Below, piece by piece: positions 32,510-41,696 of a DNA stretch of 64,000 nt. The stretch is taken from the NCBI RefSeq assembly GCF_002929335.1, contig NZ_PJIL01000013.1:62001-126000 (forward strand). Reading direction: 5' to 3'. The notes below the pieces were generated by a model. The model worked only from the letters and a program-made list of their open reading frames with translations. It did not search any database and was not told the DNA's origin. This stretch comes from Arthrobacter sp. Y81. GTDB lineage: Bacteria > Actinomycetota > Actinomycetes > Actinomycetales > Micrococcaceae. The translations under genes were made by a program, and so were the position numbers. Numbering within the stretch: position 1 is the first letter of the stretch; each line of letters starts with the position of its first letter.

Positions 32510-34429
32510 CTAGCCGTGGCAGTGTCCGCCGGCGGCAGGCTGTGAACCCGCCGGCACATCCAGCACGGGGCTGCGGTCGAAGAAGCCTTCCGGGCGGAGC
32601 TTGAAGCCGACAGTGTCCACCGGCATGATGGGCCAGTCCTCGATCCGGGGAAAGTGGGTCAGCCCGAAGGTGTGCCAGACCACGATGTCCTGGCCGTCAA
32701 TCTCGCGGTCCTGGGAGATGTACGCCGGCAGTCCGGCCCCGCCGGAATGCTGGTTCACGAAATCCCCTGTGGGGTAGCGCTCGTCCTCGGCGAACCGGGT
32801 GACCCACAGGTCCTTGGTGGCGAACGCCGCCCGGCGGGCAATCGAGGACTCCGGATCTGCGAGCAGCGTGGGCTGGTTCTGGGCATGCAGTTTGTAGCCC
32901 ACGGGTTCGCCCAGCCGGTTGCGGGAGTCCGGGTTGGAAATGATCCAGGTCCGGCCAGTGCGGGCATCGGCCTCGCGGACGCCGTCGGACTCGCGGGCCA
33001 GGACAGTCCGCTTCCGGGAGAACGCGTTGCCGCGCTCGTTTCCTTCGCCCATGGCCTGCCGGACCACATCCTCCTCCTCAACCCTGTTGGTGAAGCCGTC
33101 GACGGCCATGTCCAGCCGGGCGCTGAAGAGGTGCTGGTGGAACGGCGCGCCCAGCCCCGGGGCGAGCTGGGAAATGTTGGCCGAGCCGCTTTCGGGGAAG
33201 GCACTGGTGAACACGACGCCGGTGGCTTTGGCCTCGAATTCAATGGTGCCGTCGAGGTAGAGGTACCAGTAGAAGCCGTAGTCGTAGTTGCCGATGGTGG
33301 TGAAGAAGGAGATCACCAGCCGGCGGTTGCGGCGGGTGTAGGTGATGCCGGACCAGAGGTCGCTGTGCTTGGCCAGGATGCCCCAGTCCTCCTCGTGCAT
33401 GCAGATGCCGTTGCGGATCTCGCGCGGGTTGCCGAACGCGTCGCTGATCACCGGGCTGAGGTAGGTGATCTCGCCGAGGCAGTCGCAGCCCAGTTCGAGC
33501 GAGTTGGCGTACTGGCCCACCAGGTATTCGCCGGTGTCGAAGTAGTTCTGCCAGGACCGGATCGGGGACGGGTCGCCGTAGGGAACCACCATCTCGGCAA
33601 TGGAAGCCCGGTTGATGATGGGACGCTTCCGCTCGCCGTCCTGGAAGGCGAGGTTGTGCAGCACCACGCCCTCGCGGACGTCGAAGCCGACGTCGACGCT
33701 CCACTTTTCCCACTCCACGTGGTTGCCGCCGGTGACCGTGAAGCTGGGTCCTTCGGGCTGGGTGATGCTGATGGGCTTCTGGGTGGTGCGCAGCGGGCCG
33801 GTGAGTTCCGGATCGGTGTAGTTGCCGTGCTCTGCGGGAATCGGGACGGCGCCGAGGTCCAGAACCTGCGTGACTTCCTTGCTGACGACGTCGATGTACG
33901 CCACGAGGCCGTCCACCGGATGCGCCCAGGCGCTGTCCTCGGGAAACTCCTGCACAAAGGCCAGTCCGCGGAGGATGCGGCGGCCCTTCTCCCCGGGGTA
34001 TTCGAAGACGCCGGCGGACAGCGGTGCGACGCGGACCGTGCCGACGTCCAGCCCGCGGTCCGCGAGGGCCGTGAGCCATCGTTCGTCGGACGCCAGGAGT
34101 TCCTCGACGACTTCAAATTCCTCTTCCAGGACGGGCAGTTCGCCCGTTACTGCGGTGTCGAGTTCGACGGCGGAGGTCACCTCGCCGCGCGTCACAGAGA
34201 CCGTCACGTCGAGGGGGCGGCCGCCGGAAACATCGTGGATGAAGACGCGGAAGCGCCTGTCCTCCGCATCCGGCGCCGCGCCCCGGGCCGGGTCCAGCAG
34301 GCCGAGGTAGGCGATCCGCTTCTCCGGGCCAAGCAGTCCCCCGACACGAAGAATGCCCTGGACCTCGGTGATTTCAGCGCCCGTTGCAAGGCGGTACGGC
34401 GTAAGCGTGTCAGTTATGGAGGGTGTCAT
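32510..34429 (-). CDS. Copper-containing primary amine oxidase (phenylethylamine oxidase type)
   Basis: A 639-residue copper/TPQ amine oxidase. The topaquinone precursor is Y382 in IGNYDYG, the copper ligands are H431, H433 and H592, and the catalytic base is D298 in YFDTG. The gate residues Y296 and W168 are also present. These numbers are the ones I recall for A. globiformis phenylethylamine oxidase, so it is very likely an orthologue that oxidises phenylethylamine or tyramine to the aldehyde, ammonia and hydrogen peroxide. The start is the ATG at 34429 (AAGG upstream). It is divergent from a TetR gene with an operator-like palindrome between them. Confidence 0.95.
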   Translation of the reverse strand: MTPSITDTLTPYRLATGAEITEVQGILRVGGLLGPEKRIAYLGLLDPARGAAPDAEDRRFRVFIHDVSGGRPLDVTVSVTRGEVTSAVELDTAVTGELPVLEEEFEVVEELLASDERWLTALADRGLDVGTVRVAPLSAGVFEYPGEKGRRILRGLAFVQEFPEDSAWAHPVDGLVAYIDVVSKEVTQVLDLGAVPIPAEHGNYTDPELTGPLRTTQKPISITQPEGPSFTVTGGNHVEWEKWSVDVGFDVREGVVLHNLAFQDGERKRPIINRASIAEMVVPYGDPSPIRSWQNYFDTGEYLVGQYANSLELGCDCLGEITYLSPVISDAFGNPREIRNGICMHEEDWGILAKHSDLWSGITYTRRNRRLVISFFTTIGNYDYGFYWYLYLDGTIEFEAKATGVVFTSAFPESGSANISQLAPGLGAPFHQHLFSARLDMAVDGFTNRVEEEDVVRQAMGEGNERGNAFSRKRTVLARESDGVREADARTGRTWIISNPDSRNRLGEPVGYKLHAQNQPTLLADPESSIARRAAFATKDLWVTRFAEDERYPTGDFVNQHSGGAGLPAYISQDREIDGQDIVVWHTFGLTHFPRIEDWPIMPVDTVGFKLRPEGFFDRSPVLDVPAGSQPAAGGHCHG

Positions 34430-34471
34430 GACGGCCTTTTGTCCGGGACCTTGGCAGGTCGGATTTTTATT

Positions 34472-34489
34472 TTCTATAGTTGTAGAGAA
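34472..34489. promoter_or_regulatory. Candidate TetR operator between amine oxidase and tetR
   Basis: An AT-rich imperfect palindrome, TTCTATA-GTTG-TAGAGAA (6 of 7 arm positions pair), lies in the 122-base divergent promoter region. Its position would let one repressor control both genes. Confidence 0.45.
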
Positions 34490-34551
34490 TAAACCGTCCG
34501 TAAGATGGATCACAAGGGTTCGACACAAAAAAGTTCCGGGGGAGCGCCAGC

Positions 34552-35148
34552 GTGCCAAAGATTGTTGACCATGACGAGCGTCGCCTGGAACTGGTGGATG
34601 CAACCTGGCGGATCATCGCCAGGCTGGGCATAGAAGGCGCCACTATGCGGGAGATCGCCCTTGAGGCCGGCTTCGCCAACGGCGCCCTGAAGCCGTACTT
34701 CCCCACCAAGGACACCTTGCTGACTTTCGCGTTCGGGCACGTCTTCAACCGGACCAACGAGCGGATCAGGGAAGTGACCGCGGGCAAGGCCGGGATTCCG
34801 GCACTGAAGGCGTTTTGCGTTGAAGTGCTGCCGCTGGATTCCGAGCGCGTCAATGAAGCGCGGATCGTTGTTCCGTTCTGGCAAAAGGCCATCAACGATC
34901 CCGGGAAGGCCGCCATCCACCGCGAGTCCATGGAGCAGTGGCACGCCTCCATCCTGGGGTACCTGGCCGAGGCCAGGGAGCACGGAACGGTCAGCGCCGC
35001 CGTCGACGACTCCGCCGTCGCCGGCCACCTGCTGAACATGCTGCTCGGCGCGCAGATTGCCGCCGCCCTCGCCCCCGAAGGCCAGGCGGATCCGGGCCTG
35101 GCTGACCAACTGGACGCCTTCCTGACCCTGCTTGCGGCCGGCGCGTGA
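34552..35148 (+). CDS. TetR family regulator (BetI-like)
   Basis: A 198-residue TetR protein starting at a GTG with GGGGGAG upstream. The helix-turn-helix (GATMREIALEAGFANGALKPYF) covers residues 28-50, and a C-terminal ligand/dimer domain follows with EARIVVPFWQKA. The overall pattern is close to BetI-type regulators. Being divergent from the amine oxidase gene, it most likely represses that gene in the absence of amine. Confidence 0.88.
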   Translation: MPKIVDHDERRLELVDATWRIIARLGIEGATMREIALEAGFANGALKPYFPTKDTLLTFAFGHVFNRTNERIREVTAGKAGIPALKAFCVEVLPLDSERVNEARIVVPFWQKAINDPGKAAIHRESMEQWHASILGYLAEAREHGTVSAAVDDSAVAGHLLNMLLGAQIAAALAPEGQADPGLADQLDAFLTLLAAGA

Positions 35149-35176
35149 TCTTTTTTCGACGAGTGTCGAAAAAAGA
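35149..35176. repeat. Perfect 12-bp inverted repeat after tetR
   Basis: TCTTTTTTCGAC and GTCGAAAAAAGA pair exactly around GAGT, starting at the base after the TetR stop codon. The AT-rich stem is unlike a typical GC-rich terminator. It could be a weak terminator or an operator for the AraC gene that begins 100 bases later. Confidence 0.5.
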
Positions 35177-35276
35177 ATGACATGGCGGAAGTTCGGCGCT
35201 AACCTGAAATGACTGTGTCGCAGGACACAGCCTTGGGGGACAACATACAGATGGCCGACCGGCGTCAGGAACATCC

Positions 35277-36236
35277 ATGTCTGCAACTACCGCCCGCCCC
35301 GCGGGCCAGGACCTCACCTCCAGCGTGGCCACGTCGTTTGACCACTGGCGGCACCTCGTGGCGGAGTCCTTTGTGCCGCTGGCGGCGGAGACGGACCACC
35401 CGGACACCTTCCGCGGCCGGATGCGGTCCCGCGTGCTGGACCGCATGGCCATCGTGGAGGTCTCGGCCACGTCCCACAGCGTCCACCGCACACCGGCCCT
35501 GCTGGCGCAGTCCGACCAGCGCTATTTCAAGCTCAATCTCCAGCTGGAAGGCACCGGCCTCCTCATCCAGGACAACCGCGAGGCTGTGCTGCGCCCCGGC
35601 GACCTCGCCATCTACGACACGAACCGGCCGTACACGCTCGCCTTCGAAGAGCAGGCACGAATGATGGTGGTGATGTTCCCCCACGACGCACTGACGCTCC
35701 CGCCGGACTACGTGGGCCAGCTTTCCGCGGTCTGCCTGGCCGGCGGCAGTGGCGTGACCGGCATCGTTGGCCCGTTCATTGCCCAGCTCGCGGCCAACCC
35801 CGAGCTGCTCAGCGGCCCCAGCGGGTCCCGGCTTGCCGCCAACGCCCTTGATCTTGTCTCAACGATGCTTCACTCGGAGCTGGACATGGCGGCGGACAGC
35901 ATGAAGCCCCAGGTGCTGCTGGCCACGTCGGTCCGCGAATACATCGAGGCCAACCTGGCCGATCCGCAGCTGTCACCGGCCAGCATTGCGGCGGCACACT
36001 TCATCTCCACACGGCATCTGCACAATGTCTTCCATGAGTCCGGCTCCACCGTGGCCAGCTGGATCCGGAGCCAGCGGCTCGAACGCATCCGGCGCGACCT
36101 GAGGGACCCGCTGCACACCGGTACGTCCGTCGGTGCCGTCGCCGCCCGCTGGGGATTCCTGGACGCGGCGCATTTCAGCCGCTCCTTCCGGGACGCTTTC
36201 GGCGAATCCCCCAGCGACTGGCGGCGCGGCGCCTAG
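35277..36236 (+). CDS. AraC family transcriptional regulator
   Basis: A 319-residue protein with an N-terminal cupin-like AraC_binding_2 domain (about residues 35-200, with LRPGDLAIYDTNRPY) and a C-terminal double helix-turn-helix (residues 215-315, ending GFLDAAHFSRSFRDAFGESP). This class (FeaR, AlkS-like) often activates amine or aromatic aldehyde catabolism. FeaR of E. coli controls tynA and feaB. Its place beside an amine oxidase and near an aldehyde dehydrogenase fits the same role here. The stop codon lies in a short duplication of the end of gdhA. Confidence 0.88.
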   Translation: MSATTARPAGQDLTSSVATSFDHWRHLVAESFVPLAAETDHPDTFRGRMRSRVLDRMAIVEVSATSHSVHRTPALLAQSDQRYFKLNLQLEGTGLLIQDNREAVLRPGDLAIYDTNRPYTLAFEEQARMMVVMFPHDALTLPPDYVGQLSAVCLAGGSGVTGIVGPFIAQLAANPELLSGPSGSRLAANALDLVSTMLHSELDMAADSMKPQVLLATSVREYIEANLADPQLSPASIAAAHFISTRHLHNVFHESGSTVASWIRSQRLERIRRDLRDPLHTGTSVGAVAARWGFLDAAHFSRSFRDAFGESPSDWRRGA

Positions 36237-36276
36237 ACCAGGCCCTGCGCCAGGGCGCCTAGATCAGGCCCTGCGC
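36229..36276. repeat. 22-bp direct duplication at the end of gdhA
   Basis: Two copies of a 22-base sequence starting GCGCCTAGA occur at 36229-36250 and 36255-36276 with one mismatch and a 26-base period. The second copy is the true 3' end of gdhA (minus strand); the first provides the stop codon of the AraC gene. Confidence 0.8.
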
Positions 36277-37596
36277 GAGCATGGCGTCGGCAACCTTGAC
36301 GAAGCCACCGATGTTGGCGCCCAGCACATAGTTGCCGGGCTCGCCGTATTCGTCGGCGGTCTGGGCGCAGAGGTCGTGGATGCCCACCATGATGTCCGTG
36401 AGGCGCTGTTCGGTGTGCTCGAAGGACCACGAGTCGCGGCTCGCGTTCTGCTGCATCTCGAGGGCTGATGTGGCCACCCCGCCCGCGTTGGCGGCCTTGC
36501 CCGGGGCGAACAGCACACCGGCCTCCTGGAACACCGCCACGGCTTCCCGGGTGGACGGCATGTTCGCACCTTCACCGACGGCGAGCAGTCCGTTGCGGAC
36601 CAGCCGGGCGGCAGCGTCGCCGTCGAGCTCGTTCTGCGTGGCGCACGGCAGCACCACCGTGGCGTCGACGTCCCACACCGAGCCGCCGTCGACATAGGAG
36701 ACTCCGGGGCGGCGGACCTCATAGTCCTTGAGGCGTCCGCGTTCCACTTCCTTGATCCGGCGAAGCAGGCCGACGTCGATTCCCGCCTCGTCCACGATGT
36801 AGCCGGAGGAATCGGAGCAGGCCACTACGGTGGCGCCGAGAGCCTGGGCCTTCGCAATGGCATTGATGGCCACGTTGCCGGAGCCGGAGACCACCACGCG
36901 CTGCCCGTCGAAGGACGAGCCCCTGGTCTTCAGCATCTCCCCGGTGAAGATCACCGTGCCGAAGCCGGTGGCTTCGGGACGCACCAGCGAGCCGCCCCAG
37001 GAGATGCCCTTGCCGGTCAGGACGCCGGATTCGTAGCGGTTGGTGATGCGCTTGTACTGGCCGAAGAGGTAGCCGATTTCGCGGCCGCCCACGCCGATGT
37101 CGCCCGCCGGCACGTCAGTGTATTCGCCGATGTGGCGGTACAGCTCGGTCATGAACGACTGGCAGAAGCGCATCACCTCGGCGTCGCTGCGGCCGCGGGG
37201 ATCGAAGTCGGAGCCGCCCTTGCCGCCGCCAATCGGCATGCCGGTGAGGGCGTTCTTGAAGATCTGCTCGAAGCCGAGGAATTTCACGATGCCCAGGTAC
37301 ACGGACGGGTGGAACCGCAGGCCGCCCTTGTAGGGGCCCAGGGCTGAGTTGAACTCCACCCGGAAGCCGCGGTTGATCTGCACCCGGCCGGAATCGTCCG
37401 TCCACGGCACCCGGAAGATGATCTGGCGTTCGGGCTCGCACAGCCGCTCCAGGATGGCGGCTTCGAGGAACTCAGGGTGGCGGTCGTGGACCGGGCCGAG
37501 GCTTTCGAATACCTCGGTCACAGCCTGGTGGAACTCGGCTTCTCCCGGATTCCTGGCCAGGACGGTATCCCTGATGGCCTCGAGCCGTGCATCCAT
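36259..37596 (-). CDS. gdhA: NADP-specific glutamate dehydrogenase
   Basis: A 445-residue hexameric-type glutamate dehydrogenase that makes glutamate from 2-oxoglutarate and ammonia. The signatures are GPYKGGLRFHP, MPIGGGKGGSDFDP (active-site lysine), DVPAGDIGVGGREIGYL and the nucleotide loop VVSGSGNVA. The length matches the bacterial NADP enzyme of about 445-450 residues. It stands alone on the minus strand, divergent from the AmiS/UreI gene. Both concern nitrogen supply and may share regulation. Confidence 0.95.
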   Translation of the reverse strand: MDARLEAIRDTVLARNPGEAEFHQAVTEVFESLGPVHDRHPEFLEAAILERLCEPERQIIFRVPWTDDSGRVQINRGFRVEFNSALGPYKGGLRFHPSVYLGIVKFLGFEQIFKNALTGMPIGGGKGGSDFDPRGRSDAEVMRFCQSFMTELYRHIGEYTDVPAGDIGVGGREIGYLFGQYKRITNRYESGVLTGKGISWGGSLVRPEATGFGTVIFTGEMLKTRGSSFDGQRVVVSGSGNVAINAIAKAQALGATVVACSDSSGYIVDEAGIDVGLLRRIKEVERGRLKDYEVRRPGVSYVDGGSVWDVDATVVLPCATQNELDGDAAARLVRNGLLAVGEGANMPSTREAVAVFQEAGVLFAPGKAANAGGVATSALEMQQNASRDSWSFEHTEQRLTDIMVGIHDLCAQTADEYGEPGNYVLGANIGGFVKVADAMLAQGLI

Positions 37597-37801
37597 GATG
37601 ATTCCTTACGTCGAACCGGGCGCGGGAAGTCTCCGGCATACGCCGGACCGGCACCCTTTTATTGAAACTTCAACATATCCAATTGTGACTGCACGGGCCA
37701 CGCATGGCCAATCAGCCTTCCGCTAACCTCCGTATTGTGACATTTAATTTCCACGAAACGAAAACAATGGCCTCGGATCGGGGCCCGGCGGGGGACTTCT
37801 G

Positions 37802-38455
37802 ATGGCCCATATTTGCCTGCTTCTCTCCGGGGCCGCGCTCCTGATCAACGGCCTTGCGGCGCTGGATCTCCTCCCCCGCCGGGAGGCTGCCGTGTTCAGC
37901 CTGGTCATCGGCGGCACCCAGTTGGTCCTCGGCGTCACGTACCTGGGGATTACCGGCGACGGCGGCCTGCATTTGCTCCTCGGGGCGTCCGGGATGTTCC
38001 TGTTTGGACTGACCTACGTGTACGTCGGCCTGGATTTCCTGCTGGGGCTCGGGTCCAGGGGGCTCGGCTGGTTCTGCGGGATGGTGGGCCTGTGCGGCCT
38101 TCTGCTCGCTGCTGCCTGGTCCGGGGAGGATCCTCTGCTGGCCGTCCTGTGGCTCTGCTGGACGTACCTGTGGATGCTGTTCTTCCTGCAACTGGCCCTG
38201 GGGTTTGAGCGCCTGGCGCCGCTGATCGGCTGGTCCCTCGTCCTCACCAGCCAGGCCTCTGCCACGGTGCCTGCGTTTATGGGACTGACCGGCCGGTGGC
38301 CCGGCGAACCGGAGATTGCCGCGGGAGCGGCCGTGTCGCTGCTGGCGCTGTTGCTGATTGCCGGCGGACTCGCCTGGCGCGGGCGGCACCAAACCGCCGC
38401 CCGCCCCGCCGCCGCCGTCGTCGAAAGTCCGTTACCCGGCGAAGTCCGGGTCTAG
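37802..38455 (+). CDS. AmiS/UreI family transporter
   Basis: A 217-residue membrane protein with six to seven hydrophobic segments. It shows the AmiS/UreI pattern, including LLLGASGMFLFGLTYVYVG and the aromatic segment WTYLWMLFFLQLALG. Members are urea or short-chain amide channels. No amidase or urease gene is next to it; the divergent gdhA fits a nitrogen-assimilation role. A GGGGGA site precedes the ATG. Its last 24 bases overlap the convergent permease gene. Confidence 0.85.
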   Translation: MAHICLLLSGAALLINGLAALDLLPRREAAVFSLVIGGTQLVLGVTYLGITGDGGLHLLLGASGMFLFGLTYVYVGLDFLLGLGSRGLGWFCGMVGLCGLLLAAAWSGEDPLLAVLWLCWTYLWMLFFLQLALGFERLAPLIGWSLVLTSQASATVPAFMGLTGRWPGEPEIAAGAAVSLLALLLIAGGLAWRGRHQTAARPAAAVVESPLPGEVRV

Positions 38456-39907
38456 GATCCGGGCCCGCTTCTCCACCCGGATCTCCACCAGCACACCGGC
38501 CAGGAAAATCACGGGGACGGCCACCAGCAGCCCCACGGCCGTTTCGGCGCTTCCGCCGATGAGGGACGTGAAGTTGCTGACCACCAGGTAGAGCACCCAC
38601 GCCAGCAGCACAGAGGCGAGCATCGGGGCGATGAGGGTCTGCCACCGCTGTCCGGGCACCCGTTCCCGGCGGAAATAGCCGACGACGGCGAGGGAGGACA
38701 GCATGTACAGCACCAGCAGTGCCGCGACGGCAAGGCCGCTGAACCAGGAGAAAAGCGTCAGCACCGGGTCCAGGCCCAGGAGCGCGAACGGGGCCACGAG
38801 CAGGGCGGCGACCGCCGTCTGGATCCAGGCTGCGGTCGCCGGGGCACGGTGCTTGTTGGTCCTGGCGATGACGGCGGGCATGGAGCCGCGCAGCGCCAGC
38901 GAGTGAAGGTAGCGGTTGATGCCGTTGTGGAACGCGATGATGCCGGCCAGCAGGGACGTCACCAGCAGGACGCCGGTGGTGACTCCTGCCCACGGTCCGA
39001 ACATCTCAACGATCGGGCCGATCACGAACGAGGTCGCGTCGCCGGATTCGAGCGCTGCCCCTGCCGCGCCGACGACGTGGGACGGACCGTAGAAGCTGAC
39101 CAGCATCCAGGTGATGAAGGAAAAGAAGACGGCGATGATGCCCACGGAGAGATAGGTGGCCCGCGCAACGGTCCGGTGCGGGTCCTTGGCCTCGGCGGAG
39201 TAGATGGCCGTCGACTCGAAGCCGAACATGGAGGCCACCGCGAACATGATGGCAACCCCCGGAGCTCCGCTGGCGATGGCTTCCGGCGCGAACGAGGCGG
39301 CCAAGTCCAGCCCCTCCGGGCCGCCGCCCTTGAACAGGACGGAGAATCCGAACATCAGGAGAATGGCCACTTCAAGGCCCACCAGGACCGCAAGTACGCG
39401 GGCGCCCAGCTCGATGTTCATGGATCCCAGGACCTGGACACCGGCCATGGTGACCAGTGCCAGCAGCCACCACGGAACCGTTAGCCCCGCGGATGCCAGC
39501 AGGCCGGAGAACGCGGCGCCGTACAGCCCGTACATTGCCGCCTGCACCGTGCTGTAGGCAAGCAGGGCCAGCCACGCCGCTCCGGCGCCGACCTTGCGTC
39601 CGAACGCTGCCGTGACATAGGCGTAGAAGGCGCCGTTGGTTTGTACCTTGCGGCTCATCGCCACAAAGCCGACCGCAAAGATCACAATGACGATGCCGAC
39701 GACGAGGTAGGCGCCCGGGGCGCCGGCACCGTTGCCGAGCGCGGCCGCCAAAGGTGCTGCTCCGACGATTCCGGTCAGCGGCGCCTGCGCGGACAGGACA
39801 AAGAACAGAATGCCCAGGACGCCGATGCTGCCTGCGCGCAGTGCAGTGGAGTGTTCCTGGCGGGAACCGGGTTCCGCGGTCCGGGATTCGGGATTCGAAA
39901 TACTCAT
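38432..39907 (-). CDS. APC family amino acid/amine permease
   Basis: A 491-residue, 12-helix permease. The N-terminal half begins LRAGSIGVLGILFFVLSAQAP with the unwound helix-1 region typical of APC transporters, and later contains the conserved GFESTAIYSAEAKDPHRTV. It likely imports an amino acid or amine. The ATG at 39907 has AAGGA upstream; a start 8 codons earlier is possible. It is divergent from the aldehyde dehydrogenase gene, so together they could take up and oxidise an amine-derived substrate. Confidence 0.88.
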   Translation of the reverse strand: MSISNPESRTAEPGSRQEHSTALRAGSIGVLGILFFVLSAQAPLTGIVGAAPLAAALGNGAGAPGAYLVVGIVIVIFAVGFVAMSRKVQTNGAFYAYVTAAFGRKVGAGAAWLALLAYSTVQAAMYGLYGAAFSGLLASAGLTVPWWLLALVTMAGVQVLGSMNIELGARVLAVLVGLEVAILLMFGFSVLFKGGGPEGLDLAASFAPEAIASGAPGVAIMFAVASMFGFESTAIYSAEAKDPHRTVARATYLSVGIIAVFFSFITWMLVSFYGPSHVVGAAGAALESGDATSFVIGPIVEMFGPWAGVTTGVLLVTSLLAGIIAFHNGINRYLHSLALRGSMPAVIARTNKHRAPATAAWIQTAVAALLVAPFALLGLDPVLTLFSWFSGLAVAALLVLYMLSSLAVVGYFRRERVPGQRWQTLIAPMLASVLLAWVLYLVVSNFTSLIGGSAETAVGLLVAVPVIFLAGVLVEIRVEKRARILDPDFAG

Positions 39908-40231
39908 TGGATCCTTCTTAACGGTCATGAGTGCTGGGGAATGTGCTGGGGGTTCTTGGATATGGATGCCTTGGCCGGGCAAAGGTGCCCGGTGAACAAG
40001 GGGCCTCGTGAAATCCAGCATGGCAGCGGCTTCCGGATGCGGCTTGTCTTGCAGCGATCAGTTGTTGTTCCTGAGCGCAGTCACACCCTCATGGTCCCGT
40101 TCCGTTCGCTCCCGCACAACAGCTCTTCACGGAAAGACAAGACCCGCAACGCCTGCCGGAGCACGCTTGAAGCAGCGCTGTTAGGCCGCACCGGCCTGCG
40201 GTCCCTGACCTACTCGAAGTGGAGTATCCCC
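39908..40231. other. Divergent promoter region between APC permease and aldehyde dehydrogenase
   Basis: This 324-base gap should hold both promoters. A 6-base GC stem (GGGCAAAGGTGCCC) lies near 39978. I see no gene, no riboswitch fold that I recognise and no strong palindrome. Confidence 0.4.
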
Positions 40232-41641
40232 ATGGAAACTTACGACGCCCTGCTGGCCTCGATCACCCCGGTCACCGGCGACACCCGGACCATTCTGGAC
40301 CCCGCCACCGGCACCGCCGTAGGCGAAGCTCCCGTGCACACCGTTGCGGACCTGGAGGCGGCCATCGCCGCCGCCGCGGCCGCCCAGCCTGCGTGGGCCG
40401 CGCTGGGCCACGGCGCCCGGAGCGCCGCGCTGCTCAAGGCCGCAGACGCCGTCGAACGCTCCTCCGAGGAACTCGCGCGCCTGCTCTCCCGCGAGCAGGG
40501 CAAACCCCTGAACGGCCCCAACGCCCGCTTCGAAGTCGGCGCCTGCGCCGCCTGGCTCCGTGCCGCGGCCACTACGCCGCTGGACCCGGAAGTCGTGGTG
40601 GACGACGGCGAAACCTACGCCGAACTGCACTACAAGCCCATCGGCGTCGTCGGTGCCATCGGCCCGTGGAACTGGCCGATGATGATCACCATCTGGCAGA
40701 TCGCTCCCGCCCTCCGGATGGGCAACGCCGTGGTGGTCAAGCCCTCCAAGATGACCCCGTTGTCCGTCCTGGCCCTCGCCAAAGTCCTCAACGAGGAACT
40801 CCCCGAAGGCCTCCTGACCGTCGTCTCCGGGGACCGCGAGGTCGGCGCCCGCCTGGCCGAACACCCCGCCGTCGGCAAGATCATGTTCACCGGCTCCACG
40901 TCGGCTGGCCGCTCCATCATCAAATCCTCCGCAGACACCGTCAAACGCCTCACCCTGGAACTCGGCGGCAACGACGCCGGCATCGTCCTGCCCGACGCCG
41001 ACCCGAAAGCCATCGCCGAAGGCCTCTTCTGGGGCGCCTTCATCAACACCGGCCAGACCTGCGCGGCGCTGAAGCGCCTCTATGTCCACGACGACATCTA
41101 CGACGCCGTCTGTGAGGAACTCACTGCCGTGGCGAAGGCCATGCCGATGGGCGTGGGGCTGGATGAGAACAACGTCCTGGGCCCGCTGCAGAACAGGGCG
41201 CAGTACGACATCGTGGCCGGGCTCGTCGAAGCCGCCCGGGACTCCGGCGCCCGGATCCTCATCGGCGGCAACCCGGACGCGGACCAGCCCGGGTACTTCT
41301 ACCCCGCCACCCTCGTGGCCGACATCGACAACAACAACCCGCTGGTGGCCGAGGAACAGTTCGGCCCCGCCCTGCCGATCATCCGCTACAGCACGGTTGA
41401 TGAGGCGGTCGCCATGGCCAACGCGCTCGACGTCGGACTCGGCGCCTCCGTCTGGTCCCCCGACCTCGCCGCAGCCCGCAAGGTCGCTGCCCGGATCGAG
41501 GCCGGCACCGTCTGGATCAACAAGCACGGCGCCGTGGACCCCCGCGTCCCCTTCGGCGGGGCCAAGCAGTCCGGCTACGGCCTGGAATTCGGCGTCGAAG
41601 GCCTGAAGGCCGTCGGTGTTCCGCAGGTGATCAACGGCTAG
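40232..41641 (+). CDS. NAD(P)-dependent aldehyde dehydrogenase
   Basis: A 469-residue aldehyde dehydrogenase with catalytic C277 in NTGQTCAALKR, general base E243 in TLELGGND and the oxyanion Asn in GPWNWPMM. The start at 40232 has GGAG 8 bases upstream; the frame remains open for about 200 codons further upstream but without protein character. Its relatives act on aminoaldehydes and aryl aldehydes. The nearby amine oxidase, AraC regulator and APC permease suggest oxidation of an amine-derived aldehyde to the acid. Confidence 0.9.
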   Translation: METYDALLASITPVTGDTRTILDPATGTAVGEAPVHTVADLEAAIAAAAAAQPAWAALGHGARSAALLKAADAVERSSEELARLLSREQGKPLNGPNARFEVGACAAWLRAAATTPLDPEVVVDDGETYAELHYKPIGVVGAIGPWNWPMMITIWQIAPALRMGNAVVVKPSKMTPLSVLALAKVLNEELPEGLLTVVSGDREVGARLAEHPAVGKIMFTGSTSAGRSIIKSSADTVKRLTLELGGNDAGIVLPDADPKAIAEGLFWGAFINTGQTCAALKRLYVHDDIYDAVCEELTAVAKAMPMGVGLDENNVLGPLQNRAQYDIVAGLVEAARDSGARILIGGNPDADQPGYFYPATLVADIDNNNPLVAEEQFGPALPIIRYSTVDEAVAMANALDVGLGASVWSPDLAAARKVAARIEAGTVWINKHGAVDPRVPFGGAKQSGYGLEFGVEGLKAVGVPQVING

Positions 41642-41696
41642 GCATTACGGTTGGGCGCGTGGAGTTGGCCGGCGGTGTCCCGGCCGTCACGCACAA

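Noticed and set aside
37730..37770. Possible GlnR nitrogen-control box between gdhA and the AmiS/UreI gene
   Set aside because: GTGAC and GAAAC elements occur, but their spacing does not match the usual 6-base arrangement, so the match is not convincing.
39908..40231. Riboswitch in the long divergent gap upstream of the aldehyde dehydrogenase
   Set aside because: I could not recognise the conserved core of any riboswitch class in either strand.
39641..40231. N-terminal extension of about 197 residues of the aldehyde dehydrogenase
   Set aside because: The upstream frame overlaps the permease gene, lacks family similarity and has a good start with GGAG at 40232.
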